The notes beneath the pieces were generated by a model, which had not been told where the DNA came from, ran no database searches, and worked only from the letters and a program-made list of their open reading frames with translations. Made by a program: the position numbers and the translations under genes. 64,000 nucleotides of DNA, from assembly GCA_963920575.1 (NCBI GenBank), contig OY986968.1:21334129-21398128 (forward strand). Direction: 5' to 3'. The stretch's first letter is position 1, and every line of letters begins with the position of its first letter. Positions 33,011 to 44,179 of this stretch are shown piece by piece. The DNA is from Narthecium ossifragum. Lineage: Eukaryota > Streptophyta > Magnoliopsida > Dioscoreales > Nartheciaceae.

Positions 33011-34138
33011 CTCCGTCCCTTTCAACTAAGGCCCCAGGAGAAGAGATCTTGGAGATGGTACCATTAGTAACACAAAAGGAAGAGATTCGGGCTGATGGGC
33101 TGATGGCCTGATGGGTGGATCGACGTGAGGCTGGGAGATTTGTGACACAGGAATAATTTGGGGGGTTTAGTTCTTAGGGTTTTTCGGTTATTTGGAGGAA
33201 CAGCGGTTAATTGTAGGTGTTAAATTGGTAATAATTAGAGTCCATTTCTACAAATAGAGATGATAAATAGTTGGTCTCTAGCATGTCCGACTCCCGAGGC
33301 ATGGATGGGATCAAAGCACACTCAATACAGAATACCGGGTCTGGTCGGATCCAGTAACCACTTAACCATGTAAGAAATCAGTTGAGTCCGATAACAATAG
33401 TCGAACCAACGATTTGACTCGTATAATTTCAATTACAACTCAATTTCAAGCCAAACACAGCTCGATCACAATAGTCGAACCACATTCAAGTCAGGTTCGA
33501 AATCAAACTCTGCTTAATCTTGATTTGTTAAACTTCAAACCAACAACCTCCATTCAAGCGGATTGCACCCCCCCCCCCCCCCCCCCCCATTCCGCTTATC
33601 CAAACAGGCCTAGACAGATATGACCATGAATCATGCGGATTAGCTACTTATACCCGTCCTCAACTATACTACCACAGAACCATCTACTACTACTGTCACT
33701 GCCAACAAAATGATCTCTCTAAGTACAGCCAACAGCCACCGCCCAGACTCGCCCCTGAAGCAACAAGCCAACAACAATATCTCCAACCCAGGTCGTTGAT
33801 TGGCGTGGATATGGACTCCAGCACATGCAGCAGTTCATCCACCCTCCATGGGGTCCATGACAACCAGGCACGCACCTACAATTCTATACCGTCCGTTCCC
33901 ACACCAACCTCTTGACTCATACGTTGCTCTACATAACTTGAAAACTAAATAAAGTACCACCTCAAAACAAAGATGACTAGTACTATATATGATTCTATCT
34001 ATCGTTACTTAGCTTATACTCGAAAAAACTATATTTAAACAAGAAGAAGACTAAATAGCATTATATGGTACATATAGCTGGTAAAAAGGAAGCTCCCCCA
34101 GTTCTTATATTAAATATACCGCTAAGGAGACGGTGGCA
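33011..34138. other. Intergenic spacer between the SR and DUF641 genes
   Basis: Contains the likely SR promoter and leader (about 33011-33150) and a poly-C tract. No further gene is supported. Confidence 0.5.
33568..33588. repeat. Poly-C tract (21 C)
   Basis: An uninterrupted run of 21 cytosines in the spacer upstream of the SR gene. A tract of this kind may form a G-quadruplex on the other strand. Its exact length is likely to be affected by sequencing error. Confidence 0.9.
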
Positions 34139-35596
34139 TCATGACCGTCGGCTCTGGTTTGAGCTGTGTGATACGGATAGATAGACCCGGCATTGTATCA
34201 CGGTCCGACAGACACGAAAACCAGGGACCACTGTGAAACCGACCACAGGCGGCTGCTCGGAGAGAGTGGTGGCAGCGACATCCTCTTCGTCTCCGTCATC
34301 CTCTGCTACATTCTCCATGTAAACTTCTGAGAATCTGGATCCCTTCTTTGCCTGGAAGATGGATCCTTCCACTGTCTCCTGCCCGAAGGAGAAGAAGAGG
34401 CAATGTAGTAGCCACACCCGCCTGGCCATCTCAGCGAATGAGGCGAAGAAATCTGTTCGTGGGAATCCACGGCCAGAGCTCACGAGCGCACGATGGTCAA
34501 GGTTCCCGAAGAAGGATGCCTCCATCTTGGCGTGCACCAGGCTGAGGTACTTGGCCCTCAGGAACTTTGGGAATGCTTCTCTGCTGTTGATTTCCTTTGG
34601 CTTCAGATATTTCAGCTTGGTGAACTCATCAAAGAACTGCCGCTGATCCCACAAAGCCCGCTCTTCCAATCCCGCCAGACTGAAATCACGATGCTGGAAG
34701 TCAGAGAACATCTTCTGGCAAACATAGGACTCGAACGCAAAGACCCGGTGCCCAGGCTTGCGACGGAGAACGCCAAGGCGGATGGCAGTGGCAGCGACAT
34801 CCAGGTCCCAGCCTGCAGACTCCATCTCCTTTATCATCTGCTTGACGAACGATCGGATAGACTTCACTGTGTATCTCAGCACCGAGAGGAAATGGGTTGG
34901 GTTCAGCCCAGAGTGATGGAGGTCGTCGAGAGCCAACAAAGTCCGACCTGGATGAAGCTTGGCCTCAAGAGCATTGTTATGTTTTTCAGACTCGAGAAGG
35001 CTGGCTTTAAGGTTGAGGATCTCGGCATCCTTGGCCTGCAGCTCAGACTCCAGCTTGTGGGTAGTGATCTGGTAGGTCTTAAGGAGACTGCTCTGCTCTT
35101 GGATCTGGGCAGAGACTGCTGGATGGGGATCTAAAAGCGGGTTTTGGCGCTTGAGATAGCAGCGCTTGAGCTCAGAGAGGCGCTTGAGCTCAGATACCAC
35201 AGCTTGGTCAGCAGACTGAATGGTCTCAGGATCGTAAGGTGACTGGGCCACCTGAAGCTGTGCATAGGCAGCCTTAACCGCCGAGACACTAGCGAAGAGG
35301 TTGGCTAGCAGGGCTTCCATCGCCTCCCTATTCAGAGTTGTGCTAGCGAGCTTCTGTTGCGGCTTCTGGTCATCCCGAACTTTGAGGTCATCGCTGCCCG
35401 TAGCTTCAGCAAAAAAGGTTGAGAAATCATCAATGTTGGTTTTGGAGAACTTGATCTTCTGGAGGCTATCATCATCATCTGGGGCGATACCACCACCTCC
35501 ACCATGACCGGTGGCAGCGCGGCGAAAGCGGAGGATCTTCGTGAAGGTCTTTGCCATTGATCCGAGGTTGGGCACTGCCAGTCTTTCCGTATCCAT
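34139..35596 (-). CDS. DUF641 protein, GRAVITROPIC IN THE LIGHT 1 / IRK-interacting-like
   Basis: A 485-residue single-exon frame from MDTERL (ATG at 35596) to a stop at 34139-34141. A TTTTCTTCAG acceptor just upstream of the ATG suggests a 5'-UTR intron, and is why the upstream in-frame extension was not used. The DUF641 domain (about 75-210) shows MEALLANLFASVSAVKAAYA, LQVAQSPYDPETIQSADQAV and LKRLSELKRCYLK, followed by a coiled coil (LESELQAKDAEILNLKASL). The C-terminal half carries the conserved YVCQKMFSDFQHRDFSL and LKYLKPKEI segments. The family acts in light control of gravitropism and in receptor-kinase interaction. Which paralogue this is cannot be settled. The frame is intact and looks functional. 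Confidence 0.92.
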   Translation of the reverse strand: MDTERLAVPNLGSMAKTFTKILRFRRAATGHGGGGGIAPDDDDSLQKIKFSKTNIDDFSTFFAEATGSDDLKVRDDQKPQQKLASTTLNREAMEALLANLFASVSAVKAAYAQLQVAQSPYDPETIQSADQAVVSELKRLSELKRCYLKRQNPLLDPHPAVSAQIQEQSSLLKTYQITTHKLESELQAKDAEILNLKASLLESEKHNNALEAKLHPGRTLLALDDLHHSGLNPTHFLSVLRYTVKSIRSFVKQMIKEMESAGWDLDVAATAIRLGVLRRKPGHRVFAFESYVCQKMFSDFQHRDFSLAGLEERALWDQRQFFDEFTKLKYLKPKEINSREAFPKFLRAKYLSLVHAKMEASFFGNLDHRALVSSGRGFPRTDFFASFAEMARRVWLLHCLFFSFGQETVEGSIFQAKKGSRFSEVYMENVAEDDGDEEDVAATTLSEQPPVVGFTVVPGFRVCRTVIQCRVYLSVSHSSNQSRRS

Positions 35597-36305
35597 GGAC
35601 GTTTTCTGAAGAAAAATTAGGCAATACAAGAAATTTAAACAAACTAATTAGAAAGAAAGCTATAAAGCAAAAGCAACGGGGGCCCAAAGGCCAGAGGAAA
35701 GGGGAACGGTGAGCTTTGGTCCTTTTATAAGCCATTTCAATCAAGGAGCTCAGTTTTCCTTCTTAAAAAACAGAAATTATTGAGCTTTTTAGGTGGGGGG
35801 GGGAAAGTAGAAATTAAAGGGCGGGGAAGAGAAAGGAAGGGACACGGAGCCTGAAGAATACGCGGAGGGAGGTCAACAGCATTTACAATGAAAGAGGATA
35901 GCCCGATTGTTATATGTTTTTTGGCCAGAAATGAGATTCTCGTAGTGACGGAGGCTTGTCCTTGATAATTCTACAACCAGACAAGTGATACAAGCTGCCA
36001 AAGAATAGAAAAAATGGAACAACAAGCTCTAATACAATCAAACAATCTAGTAATTTTGTTTTTGACTACCTTAGATACTAAATTCTAGATCTCCGGATAA
36101 TACATTAGTGATTAGGCATCACGTGTTTGGTTGGTTGCAGTGGTTATGTGTTCAAATCAACTTGACCTCCAGATTGTGATATATGTGTTTGCCACAACAG
36201 GGGAATATGTACAGCAAAGATATGAGCCCCCCCACAGCCATCCCTTTGGTGTCCAGGTGATCTATTCACACTTTATAACAAGTGCATGGGGGAAGTCTTT
36301 GAAAG

Positions 36306-36505
36306 GCTTCCTCCATACAGCTATGTAACCCTCTTACTATTTTGTAGGCCCTCTCATAGATTTTGTACAGCCTGAGATGGGTCCTAATGACTATGGGGCT
36401 CTTGCGTAAGCTTCCTCCATACCGCTATGTAACCCTCTTACTATTTTGTAGGCCCTCTCATAGATTTTGTACAGCCTGAGATGGGTCCTAATGACTATGG
36501 GGCAT
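36306..36505. repeat. 104-bp tandem duplication (two copies)
   Basis: GCTTCCTCCATACMGCTATG starts at 36306 and again at 36410. The copies differ at very few positions across CTATTTTGTAGGCCCTCTC and GTACAGCCTGAGATGGGTCC, so the duplication is recent. Confidence 0.93.
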
Positions 36506-37860
36506 CTTGCACAGCTTGGTATTGGTAGGCATATGCAAAATAAATAAGAACCGGATTTACCAATTTGTATATGTTGGGCAACTGAGAAAGGCAGTTTCTT
36601 GTAACTTGCTTAAAGACAGTAAAACTCCATGCACAAGAACCAAAAAGGAAGTACTGAATACATTCATAAACAATATTAGATGAAGGCGCATTGAAGAGCC
36701 GTGACAAAAAGGAAATAGTTACAGATCAATCAGAGGACGTGATGGACATGATAGAAAGAATATGATATGCATAAGGACTGCGAACAACACAACATGCGCC
36801 CCAATCTCTATATTCTTATGCAGTTTTTTGGATACGGTCAACAAACAACTATGAATTTAATACACATCAAACCCCCTAATTAATAGTACCCAATACCCTC
36901 TAATGAAACCAAAAAAAAAACACTCCGCCGACATCATGCAGCTAGATTAAACAACCCCACAAAGCTAAATTTGCAATTTGAACCTTATACCCCACATGCA
37001 TGATCCAACTCTCAAGTAGTAAGAACTATTGGTAAAGTAGGACCAGTATAGCCCAAATGGAAAGTAGAATCCACACTAGCAGGCTAGCAGCCGTTCTAAA
37101 TTGATGGAATAAACCTTATAACTAGTATGCTTTCCCATCAAATCTAACTTTAGTACCCCAATAATTTAATGACATTGTAAGAGCATCTACGCTCACTCCA
37201 ACATGACCCTGGCTCATAGTAAATAATGACAGTGAGCCCTCATGCTAAAAGGTTAAGGCCCCCACCAGCGTCGCTATACGGCCATTCTCTTGTCATTCTC
37301 CGCACGTATCCGCGTCACAGGGATCACGTGCCAAAACAGCACAAACAGTAACATACATCATTCAATGCTAAGTAGTCTCTGTGGCTTACTATCTCCTCCG
37401 GTCACAACCGGTGACCGGAAGGTGACCGGGAATGTCCAGTCACCAGCATCCTTAGCGGGTCAAAAAAGACGGAACGTTAATTCGTATGAAAGCCAATGCA
37501 TCCCTCGGCCTAAGAAAACGACATTTGGAGAAACAACACAAAAGGACCGATTTTTCCTTCCGATTTCCTGATAATCCGAGGACTTCAAAGATGGAAACAA
37601 CAATGGTTGCACTTTGGCGAAGGAATCGACTGAGGAAAACCTAACAAAAGCCCCATATTTTTCTCCAAAAAATAATTTATTTTCTCGTTTTGGGGAAAAG
37701 ATTGAGAACTGGAAGCTTGGAATCGGGACTAGAGAACTCACCAGTGAGATTGGATCGACGGAGAGACGAGATCGGGCGATCAACGTCGGCCGCTAGGGTT
37801 TGTCTCCTCGGATCATTCTCTCGCGGAACCCAACTGTTAGCATCCGAGAAGCTTCCTTAG

Positions 37861-37982
37861 ATGAGCACTCCCCAGAGTACGGCTTCCCCTGGCTCGTCGA
37901 TGGAGGACCGACTTCTAGCAGAGAAGCCTTCTTCTCCACTACTACTTCCACGATCCCACCTTGAAAAGGGCTCTAGCTTGGA
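37861..37982 (+). other. Isolated first-exon-like frame
   Basis: An ATG at 37861 opens a 41-codon frame (MSTPQSTASPGSSMEDRLLA...), preceded by a CTAGGGTTTGTCTCC-type leader and with a plausible donor GTGAGG after 37982, before the stop at 37984. No downstream exon could be joined: a Mutator-like element begins 560 bp later. It may be the start of a truncated gene or chance. Confidence 0.25.
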
Positions 37983-38982
37983 GTGAGGAAGTGGGAAAGG
38001 GGCCGGAAGGGAAGCAGGAGAGGGGGCTGGCGGAGGGGCACCGCGGGAAGACAAAAACAACAGAGGAGCGTCGGGAAACGCGGCATCGGGAATAAAACCC
38101 CCTACTGCTCTCTCTTTTGTCCTTCTCATCGACCTTAACGTTACCACATATATTTACACAACTAACCCCCATAAAGTCTCTATTTACAAACCGCCGCCCC
38201 AAGAAGACTACCGTTGCCTAGTGGCGTTTTGGTCAATATTGGATATTTTTAATTTTATTTTTATTTTGGTGATTTCAATTGGATGTGATCCAGCTGGATG
38301 TCGGATTAGGGGAGGGAAGTGGGTTTGGGGTCCGTGCCAAGTTCCTTTGGGCAAACGATGGTCCGGACCGGACCGGAACTTGGGAGGTTTATTAGAGATT
38401 GTATCGCACATGGGTATCGCCGGGAGTAGCAAACAGCAGTACAAACTGGAGGTTTCATATTACAATGGAGTCACAGTCAACTAGTCAAGTAATATACTTT
38501 CCATCCAGACATCCAGCAGCAGATCATGCTATAGATTCACTTGACGAGATTAAAAACGTAGTTTTTAGCGTTTTCATCCCCCGTTCATTGCGTTTTTTTT
38601 GCATTTTGATACCTCTCGGTCTCTGAAATGACTATCATACCCCTCACTTATGCGATGGCATGACATAATTAAAAAATACCAAACTGACCGGTGTGTTGCG
38701 AATGTCATGGGTGACATTAATTACCCCACACGTGACAAGCAATGATTAGCCAATCGGTAGGACGTTTCAGCCGACGTCCATTCGAAACGTCCTGTCGGAT
38801 AAATACACATAAAAAACAATTCACATGAGGCACTTTTCAAATCCCTCTGCTCACTGTTTCAATCTTCACCGAGGGATCGAGAGATCACCTTCTCGTTTGC
38901 CTTAGCAAGATCCCACGTTAGAGAAAAAGGGTTTCCCATACCCTAGAGTGTTATCCAAGTTCCTCCCCTTCCATTTCCATCA

Positions 38983-39180
38983 ATGGAGGAAAAATCCACG
39001 AAAGCAAAGGGAAAAGGAAGACAAGCCAAGGGTTCAAAGCAGAGGAGAAAAGAGGCGGAAGTGGATTCCAACGCTAGATCTTCGAACATGGACTCCGATA
39101 TGCCCTGGTTCATCCATCTGTGTAGCATGTTCACGTTATTTCCCTTCTTTTTTTTTATTTACTTTACGCGGTGTGAATAA
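38983..39180 (+). other. Lysine-rich short frame inside MULE-2
   Basis: MEEKSTKAKGKGRQAKG... over 65 codons, close to the left terminal repeat and preceded by a plausible leader. It may be a first exon of a lost MULE gene, as some MULEs carry a second gene. No domain is recognised. Confidence 0.25.
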
Positions 39181-39360
39181 GTGTGATTTACTCTAATCTA
39201 TTGTTAAAGAATAAATACCCTTATTTTGGTCCCCGTACATATTCTTTTTCTATTTTTTTCCTAAAGTGGAAGGAGACACGTTTTTTTCGAAGTTTTTTTC
39301 ATCTCTGTTAATCGCGCACAACACGATGGCATTTATTTCTTTCCCTATCGTGCACACATT

Positions 39361-41588
39361 CAGTGGCAGACTTACGTGGGGGCGTCATCCCTGAAAAAAA
39401 AAATGAAAAAAAAAATTCACATGTGACAAAAAAATCCACTGCTCCCACCTAAAATCTCTATGCAATTAAACGAAGAGAGAGAGAGATGGGATGGGATGGC
39501 TGACCTCTCATCTCCCTCTCTCTTCTCTCATCTCCCATCTCCCTCTCTTCTCTGTTCTCTCATCCACTCATCCCTGACGGTCGACACCATCACCCATTGC
39601 CCATGCCCCCCTCTACCGACAACCAGCTCCGTCGTCCGTCGGTCACGCCCACAGCCACAGGCCCCACACACCCCCTCTACCGACTGGTCCGGCTCAGTCG
39701 TCCGTCTTCCGTCGGCCACGCCCACACGCCCCCTTCTCTACCGATTGGTCCAGCTCCGTCGTTCGTCGGCCACGCCCGCACCTCTACCGGCTCTGTCGTC
39801 TGTCACCGTCGTCCACGTCCCACCCACGACGCCTTCCAAGCTTCATACCGACGACGCCGCCTCCTTCTCCCCGTTCCCTCTCCATTGCCGACGTCGCCCT
39901 TCCTCCTTTGGGCTTCAACACTGCCCCTCTAGTCACCGGCAACAGCCAACAGCCATCCGTGATCCTCTCATCCGAGATCAGCCATCGTCGAGACTCCAGA
40001 TCCTCCGCGGCTCCACCCCTTCCGGTTCCAACACCCGCCGACGGCTCGCCCCACGCCATCGGCCACGACCCCTCCCCACAACATCGACCTCGCCCCACGC
40101 GGCCACGTCATAGGCCACGCCCAACCCGCCGTCAGCCATGCGAAGGTTCGGATCGACACCTTCCATCTTCTCTTCTCTTCTCAGTTCTCCTTCTTAGCTC
40201 GACCCTCATTCCTATGTTTTTTGTGAATTAAATGCTATGTTTTTTGTGAATTGGATGCTATGTTTTTTGTGAATTGGATGCTATACGTTTTGTAGATAAA
40301 GACTTGGATGCTATGTTTCATGTTTGGTTAAGGAATTAGGCAACTTTTTATAATTATTATGAATTTTTTTCAATAATTATAGGATCATGGACAAGTATGT
40401 TATCAAGTGAAAGCATATAGGGGAGTCTTCTAGCACCCCGAACCTTGCACAAAGAACTCGTGTCGAATTTGATAGTGTCGAATTAGTTGCTTACCCAGGT
40501 AAACGAAAACCAATTGAGGACTATGATGTTGTCGTTAGGGATCAAGTTCGAATGTGATATCTACAAAAATGTCCTTTTCAACCTTATGAGCATAACTTTC
40601 CTAAAACGAAATGTGGTGATTGTATGAGAAGGTTTCAGAAAAAATGGTTCAATGATTATGATTGGCTTGAGTATAGTGTGAAAGAAGATAAAGTATTTTG
40701 CTTTTATTGCTATGTCTTTAAGACAAACAAGGGTTCTCAAGGGGGTGGAGACGCATTTGTAGGAACGGGTTTTCAAAATTGGAAAAAAGAAAGAGATTTG
40801 ATGCACATGTGGGGAAAGTTAATAGTTCTCACAATGAGGCACGAAGAAAATGTGAGAATTTCAAAAATTAGAAACAAAGTATCATACATGCATTTTCTCG
40901 TCTAAATGATGAAACCCGGCTAACTTATAAAAGTCGTTTGACGGCAACTCTGAAATGTGCTAGATTTCTTTTGGGTCAAGGTATGGCATTCCGTGCTCAT
41001 GACGAATCTGAAACATCTATAAATAAGGGGAACTTTCTTGAACTTTTAGAATGGTATGCTAGTGGCAATGAGAAAGTTAGAGAGGTAGTCATGGGTAATA
41101 CTCCTGGGCGTAACCAAATAATAGCACCAAGTATACAGAAAGAGATGGCTAATAGTGCGGAAGTTGAGACTATTAATGTTATTATAAAAGATCTTGGTCA
41201 TACATTATTTTCTATCTTGGTTGATGAGTCTCGGGATGTGTCTATGACGGAACAAATGGCAGTGGTTTTGCGATATGTGGATAAAAAAGGACAGGTGATT
41301 GAACGTTTCATTGATGTTGAACATGTTAGTGACACTTATGCTCAGTCATTGAAGGATGCCATTGGGAATCTTTTTGCTAGATATGGATTAAGCATATCTA
41401 GATTACGGGGTTAAGGTTATGATGGAGCAAGTAATATGCGTGGTGAGTTTAATGGATTAAAAGCAAAAAATTTGGATGAGAATGCTTATGCTTACTATGT
41501 ACATTGCTTTGCTCATCAACTTCAATTGGCTCTCATGCGCTATTTAAGACTAGTAGCGGTTCCGATGATTTGTTGGAGGGCGACGGCA
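39361..41588 (+). mobile_element. Truncated hAT element (ZMYM1/TTF-type)
   Basis: The left end CAGTGGCAGACTTACGTGGGGG resembles the CAGTGGCGGA ends of this hAT clade. It is followed by a pyrimidine-rich low-complexity leader (39460-40200), a 22-bp-type repeat of TGCTATGTTTTTTGTGAATT at 40230-40300, and the transposase relic. No matching right end was found before MULE sequence resumes near 42055, so the 3' part is missing. Confidence 0.5.
40389..41588 (+). pseudogene. ZMYM1-like hAT transposase (TTF-type zinc finger plus DUF4371), broken
   Basis: From the ATG at 40389: a basic start, then the TTF-type finger region (RRFQKKWFNDYDWLEYS, KVFCFYCYVFK, GFQNWKKERD), and DUF4371 (LLGQGMAFRAHDES, FLELLEWYA, FSILVDESRDVSMTEQMAVV, GYDGASNMRGEFNGLK, YVHCFAHQLQLAL). 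Stops occur at about 40410, 40557, 40903 and 41413. The protein ends within the RNase-H-like region and the dimerisation domain is absent. Clearly a dead copy, related to but distinct from the fragment at 1298-2506. Confidence 0.8.
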
Positions 41589-41596
41589 CTCCATTC

Positions 41597-42046
41597 TAGG
41601 GGTGAGCATTCGGTTTTCGGTCCAGAACCGAAAAACCGAACTTTATTCAGTCCAAAATAAAAAAACCGAACCGAACCGAACTTTCTTAAAGAACCGAACC
41701 GAACTTGTTCGGTCCATAGTTAAGAAAATCGAACCGAACCGAAGCTCTTAAGAAACCGAAACCGAAATTTTCGGTCCAAATCCCTAAAAACCGAACTTTT
41801 TATACAAAAAATACATCATACTGCATATAAAAATGAAAATTTGTGAAAATTTTAATTATACAAAAATTAATTTTGGTTTTTTGGTTTTAAACCAGAATTT
41901 TAAATCTAGAACCGAACCGAACACCGAAATATTTATATGTTTAAAAACCAAACCGAATCGTTTGAACCGAAAAACCGAACCAATTGGACCGAACTAATTC
42001 GGTTCGGTTCGGTTTTTCGGTTTTGGTTCGGTTCTGCTCACCCCTA
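41597..42046. mobile_element. Non-autonomous hAT MITE rich in CCGAA repeats, copy 1
   Basis: The ends TAGGGGTGAGCA and TGCTCACCCCTA form a perfect 12-bp inverted repeat. CTCCATTC flanks it on both sides (41589-41596 and 42047-42054), an 8-bp hAT duplication. The body is built from GGTTCGGTTCGG / CCGAACCGAA runs arranged in inverse orientation, giving strong dyad symmetry. Confidence 0.93.
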
Positions 42047-42308
42047 CTCCATTCGCAAGGCGTTGTTTCGCGCAAAAGATAATAGAGGATGCCGACGAAT
42101 ATATGACAAACAGGCTTTTCCGTACGTGTGTCTTTTTCGTCTTCCATGGGCTTACAAACATGCAATTCATGTTCTTCATAATCATGATCCCAATCATCGT
42201 CGAAATAAATTTCATCGTATATGTCATGAGTGTCCATATCGGGTCGAATATCAAGCCTATGAATAGCAATGAATACATGAAAAAAATTGACGAACTAACA
42301 TGCTCGAT

Positions 42309-42790
42309 TATCACTATACGCGCGCAAGAACTACAATAATGACGTGCAAGAAATATATTAACATCGCATGAAAACAATACTTGTGTTTCTCAAATGTGGA
42401 CGCGTGAAAATATTTACACCCGTCTTTAACTACGAGCAGAAATTCGCGTGCGTATTTCACAAACGCGCATAAAATACTAACATCATACACATATATGACA
42501 TATGAATTTCCCCGTGTCGTTATCACTATACGCGCTAAAAAAATATGCTAATGTCGTACGAAAATAATACTCGCATTTGTCAAATGTGGACACATGAAAA
42601 TATTTACACGTGTCTTTAACTACCCGCACAAATTCGAGCGCGTCTTTTATAAACTCGCATAAAACACTAACAATCACGATGGCAAGACATCATGCACGAA
42701 TACAAGTGAACTTTGCACGCCCGGTTATCACTATATGCGCACAAGAAACATATTAATATCACACGAAAACGCAAATTGCACACAACAGTG
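42309..42790. repeat. About 210-bp tandem repeat in MULE-2
   Basis: TATCACTATACGCGC-like starts at 42309, 42521 and 42726 (periods 212 and 205). Shared blocks include CAAATGTGGACRCRTGAAAA and GTCTTTAACTAC. The copies are diverged, so this is an old array. Confidence 0.8.
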
Positions 42791-43368
42791 AACTTTTGTA
42801 CCCTTCCGCCTCCGATGTGCGGGCATTAAGCGATATCTCCTCCACCACATCCGCGAAATTTTTGATTTCGTCTGGTGCTGGCACGAAGGGGACGTTCAGA
42901 TCAATGTTGCCCGAACCACGGTTAGTAGGTGCCGTCTCAAGAAACATAATATCACTGTCATAACTGAGACATTATAGGAAAGTGTTAGAAAGCATGACGA
43001 AGCCATTACTATTGAGTAAAAGAATATCCTCTGGCATACATTATATTATCTGCTTCTTTCAAGTAAGCGAACACTCTAATGGGTGCCCAAGATGGCCGGT
43101 CGAGGAGAAGGAAGAGCCGGGAAAAGTTTATGTCATTATGTTATCATATGAATGGACTATATGGATCGTTGGGCTTCTCGAACCTGATGAACAACTCGGC
43201 ATCGGTTGGAGATAGCTCATAATGCATATAGAAGTGAGTTTTCAGTTGAGTATACGATAGGTCCGAAGATAACTCCTCGAGCCGACTTGACCCACCACGA
43301 TAATATGGAAGACCTTCGTCGTATACAATATCTCCATTGAAATGACAAAGTAGCTGAACGCTCCCCAT
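42759..43368 (-). pseudogene. MULE transposase N-terminal part (PB1-like), truncated
   Basis: The exon from the ATG at 43368 reads MGSVQLLCHFNGDIVYDEG, then YYRGGSSRLEELSSDLSYTQL, the PB1-like N-terminal module of MuDR-type proteins. A second exon at about 42955-42759, after a TCTCAG acceptor, reads DSDIMFLETAPTNRGSG, typical of the acidic linker. The catalytic domain that should follow is gone; tandem repeats, a MITE and a hAT relic occupy its place. Joining of the two exons is inferred. Confidence 0.6.
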
Positions 43369-43744
43369 CGCAGACCATACGATGAAGATCCACCGTCTGA
43401 GCTGGATGCAAAGTGGAGAAAGAACTCGAGGTATCTCGTCGGTCCTGGCTTGAGGAGATACGGAGAAAGAAGAGATAGGGAGGAAGAGATGGTGGCGAGA
43501 AAAACCCATGCGATGGGCGATTATGACCGGATAATGAACTTAGGCGAGCACCGTCAGCACTAAGATCTTCTCAAGCTTACTATCACATTAAATGCGATGA
43601 CACATTTTAATTATGCATGTTTTTTAATTATGCATGTTATGCCACGTCATGTGTCATGTATGTTGTCATCGCATAAGTGAGGGGTATGATGATCATTTCA
43701 GTGATCGAGGGGTATCAAAGTGCACAACAATAATGAATTATGAA

Positions 43745-44135
43745 TAGGGGTGAGCAAAACCGAACCGAACTTTTAGAACCGAACCGAACTGAACAATTCG
43801 GTTTGGTTTTTCGGTAATTTCGGTTCGGTTCAGTTTTTTTCCTTCAAAAATTCGGTATTCGGTTCGGTTTCGATTTTTATTTTTAAAATTCGGTAAATAC
43901 CAAAATACCGAAATTTTTAAAGTTATATACCTTATTTTGGTTCGGTTTTATATTGTAAGTAAAAAACTACGAATTATTTCAGTTTTTTCGATTCGATTTG
44001 GTTTTTACATGAATTCAGTTCGATTCGGTTTTTAAATTAGTGTACCGAATTAATTCGATTCGATTCGATTTTTTAAATTATAATATTTTAATATTTCGAT
44101 ATTTCGGCTCGGTATATACCGAATTCTCACTCCTA
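43745..44135. mobile_element. Non-autonomous hAT MITE rich in CCGAA repeats, copy 2
   Basis: It starts TAGGGGTGAGCA and ends with a diverged TTCTCACTCCTA. The flanks are ATTATGAA (43737-43744) and ATCATGAA (44136-44143), 7 of 8 bases identical. Same family as 41597-42046 but more diverged. It lies within the right terminal repeat of MULE-2. Confidence 0.85.
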
Positions 44136-44179
44136 ATCATGAATGGGATGGAAACGGTATAAAACATCGGTATCATCTC

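Larger units (their letters stand above)
35597..38545. other. Intergenic region with no confirmed gene
   Basis: Holds the DUF641 promoter/leader (to about 35900), a 104-bp tandem duplication (36306-36505) and an isolated exon-like frame (37861-37982). The rest shows no domain on either strand. Confidence 0.5.
38546..44179. mobile_element. Degraded Mutator-like element (MULE-2) with long terminal inverted repeats
   Basis: The left end (38546-38680) and the right end, read in reverse, share GAGAT..., CGTTTTCATCCC/CGTTTCCATCCC, CTTTGATACC, a CTGAAATGA.CATCATACC-like block, CCCCTCACTTATGCGATG and ATAATTAAAAAA. This is a diverged inverted repeat well over 100 bp long. A MULE N-terminal PB1-like exon lies on the minus strand at 43368. 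No 9-bp duplication could be matched at these borders, so the outer ends are uncertain by some tens of bases. The interior contains a hAT relic and short hAT insertions. Confidence 0.65.

Noticed and set aside
34493..35134. 213-codon plus-strand frame
   Set aside because: Antisense shadow of the DUF641 coding sequence.
36140..36180. tRNA-like boxes (GCAGTGGTTA, GTTCAAATC)
   Set aside because: Boxes are too close together and no stems form.
37180..37440. Possible Harbinger-type MITE starting GAGCATCTACGCTCACTCC
   Set aside because: No matching opposite end or TWA duplication found.
39460..40231. 217-codon serine/proline-rich frame and neighbours
   Set aside because: Pyrimidine-rich leader of a hAT relic; several frames open at once; no domain.
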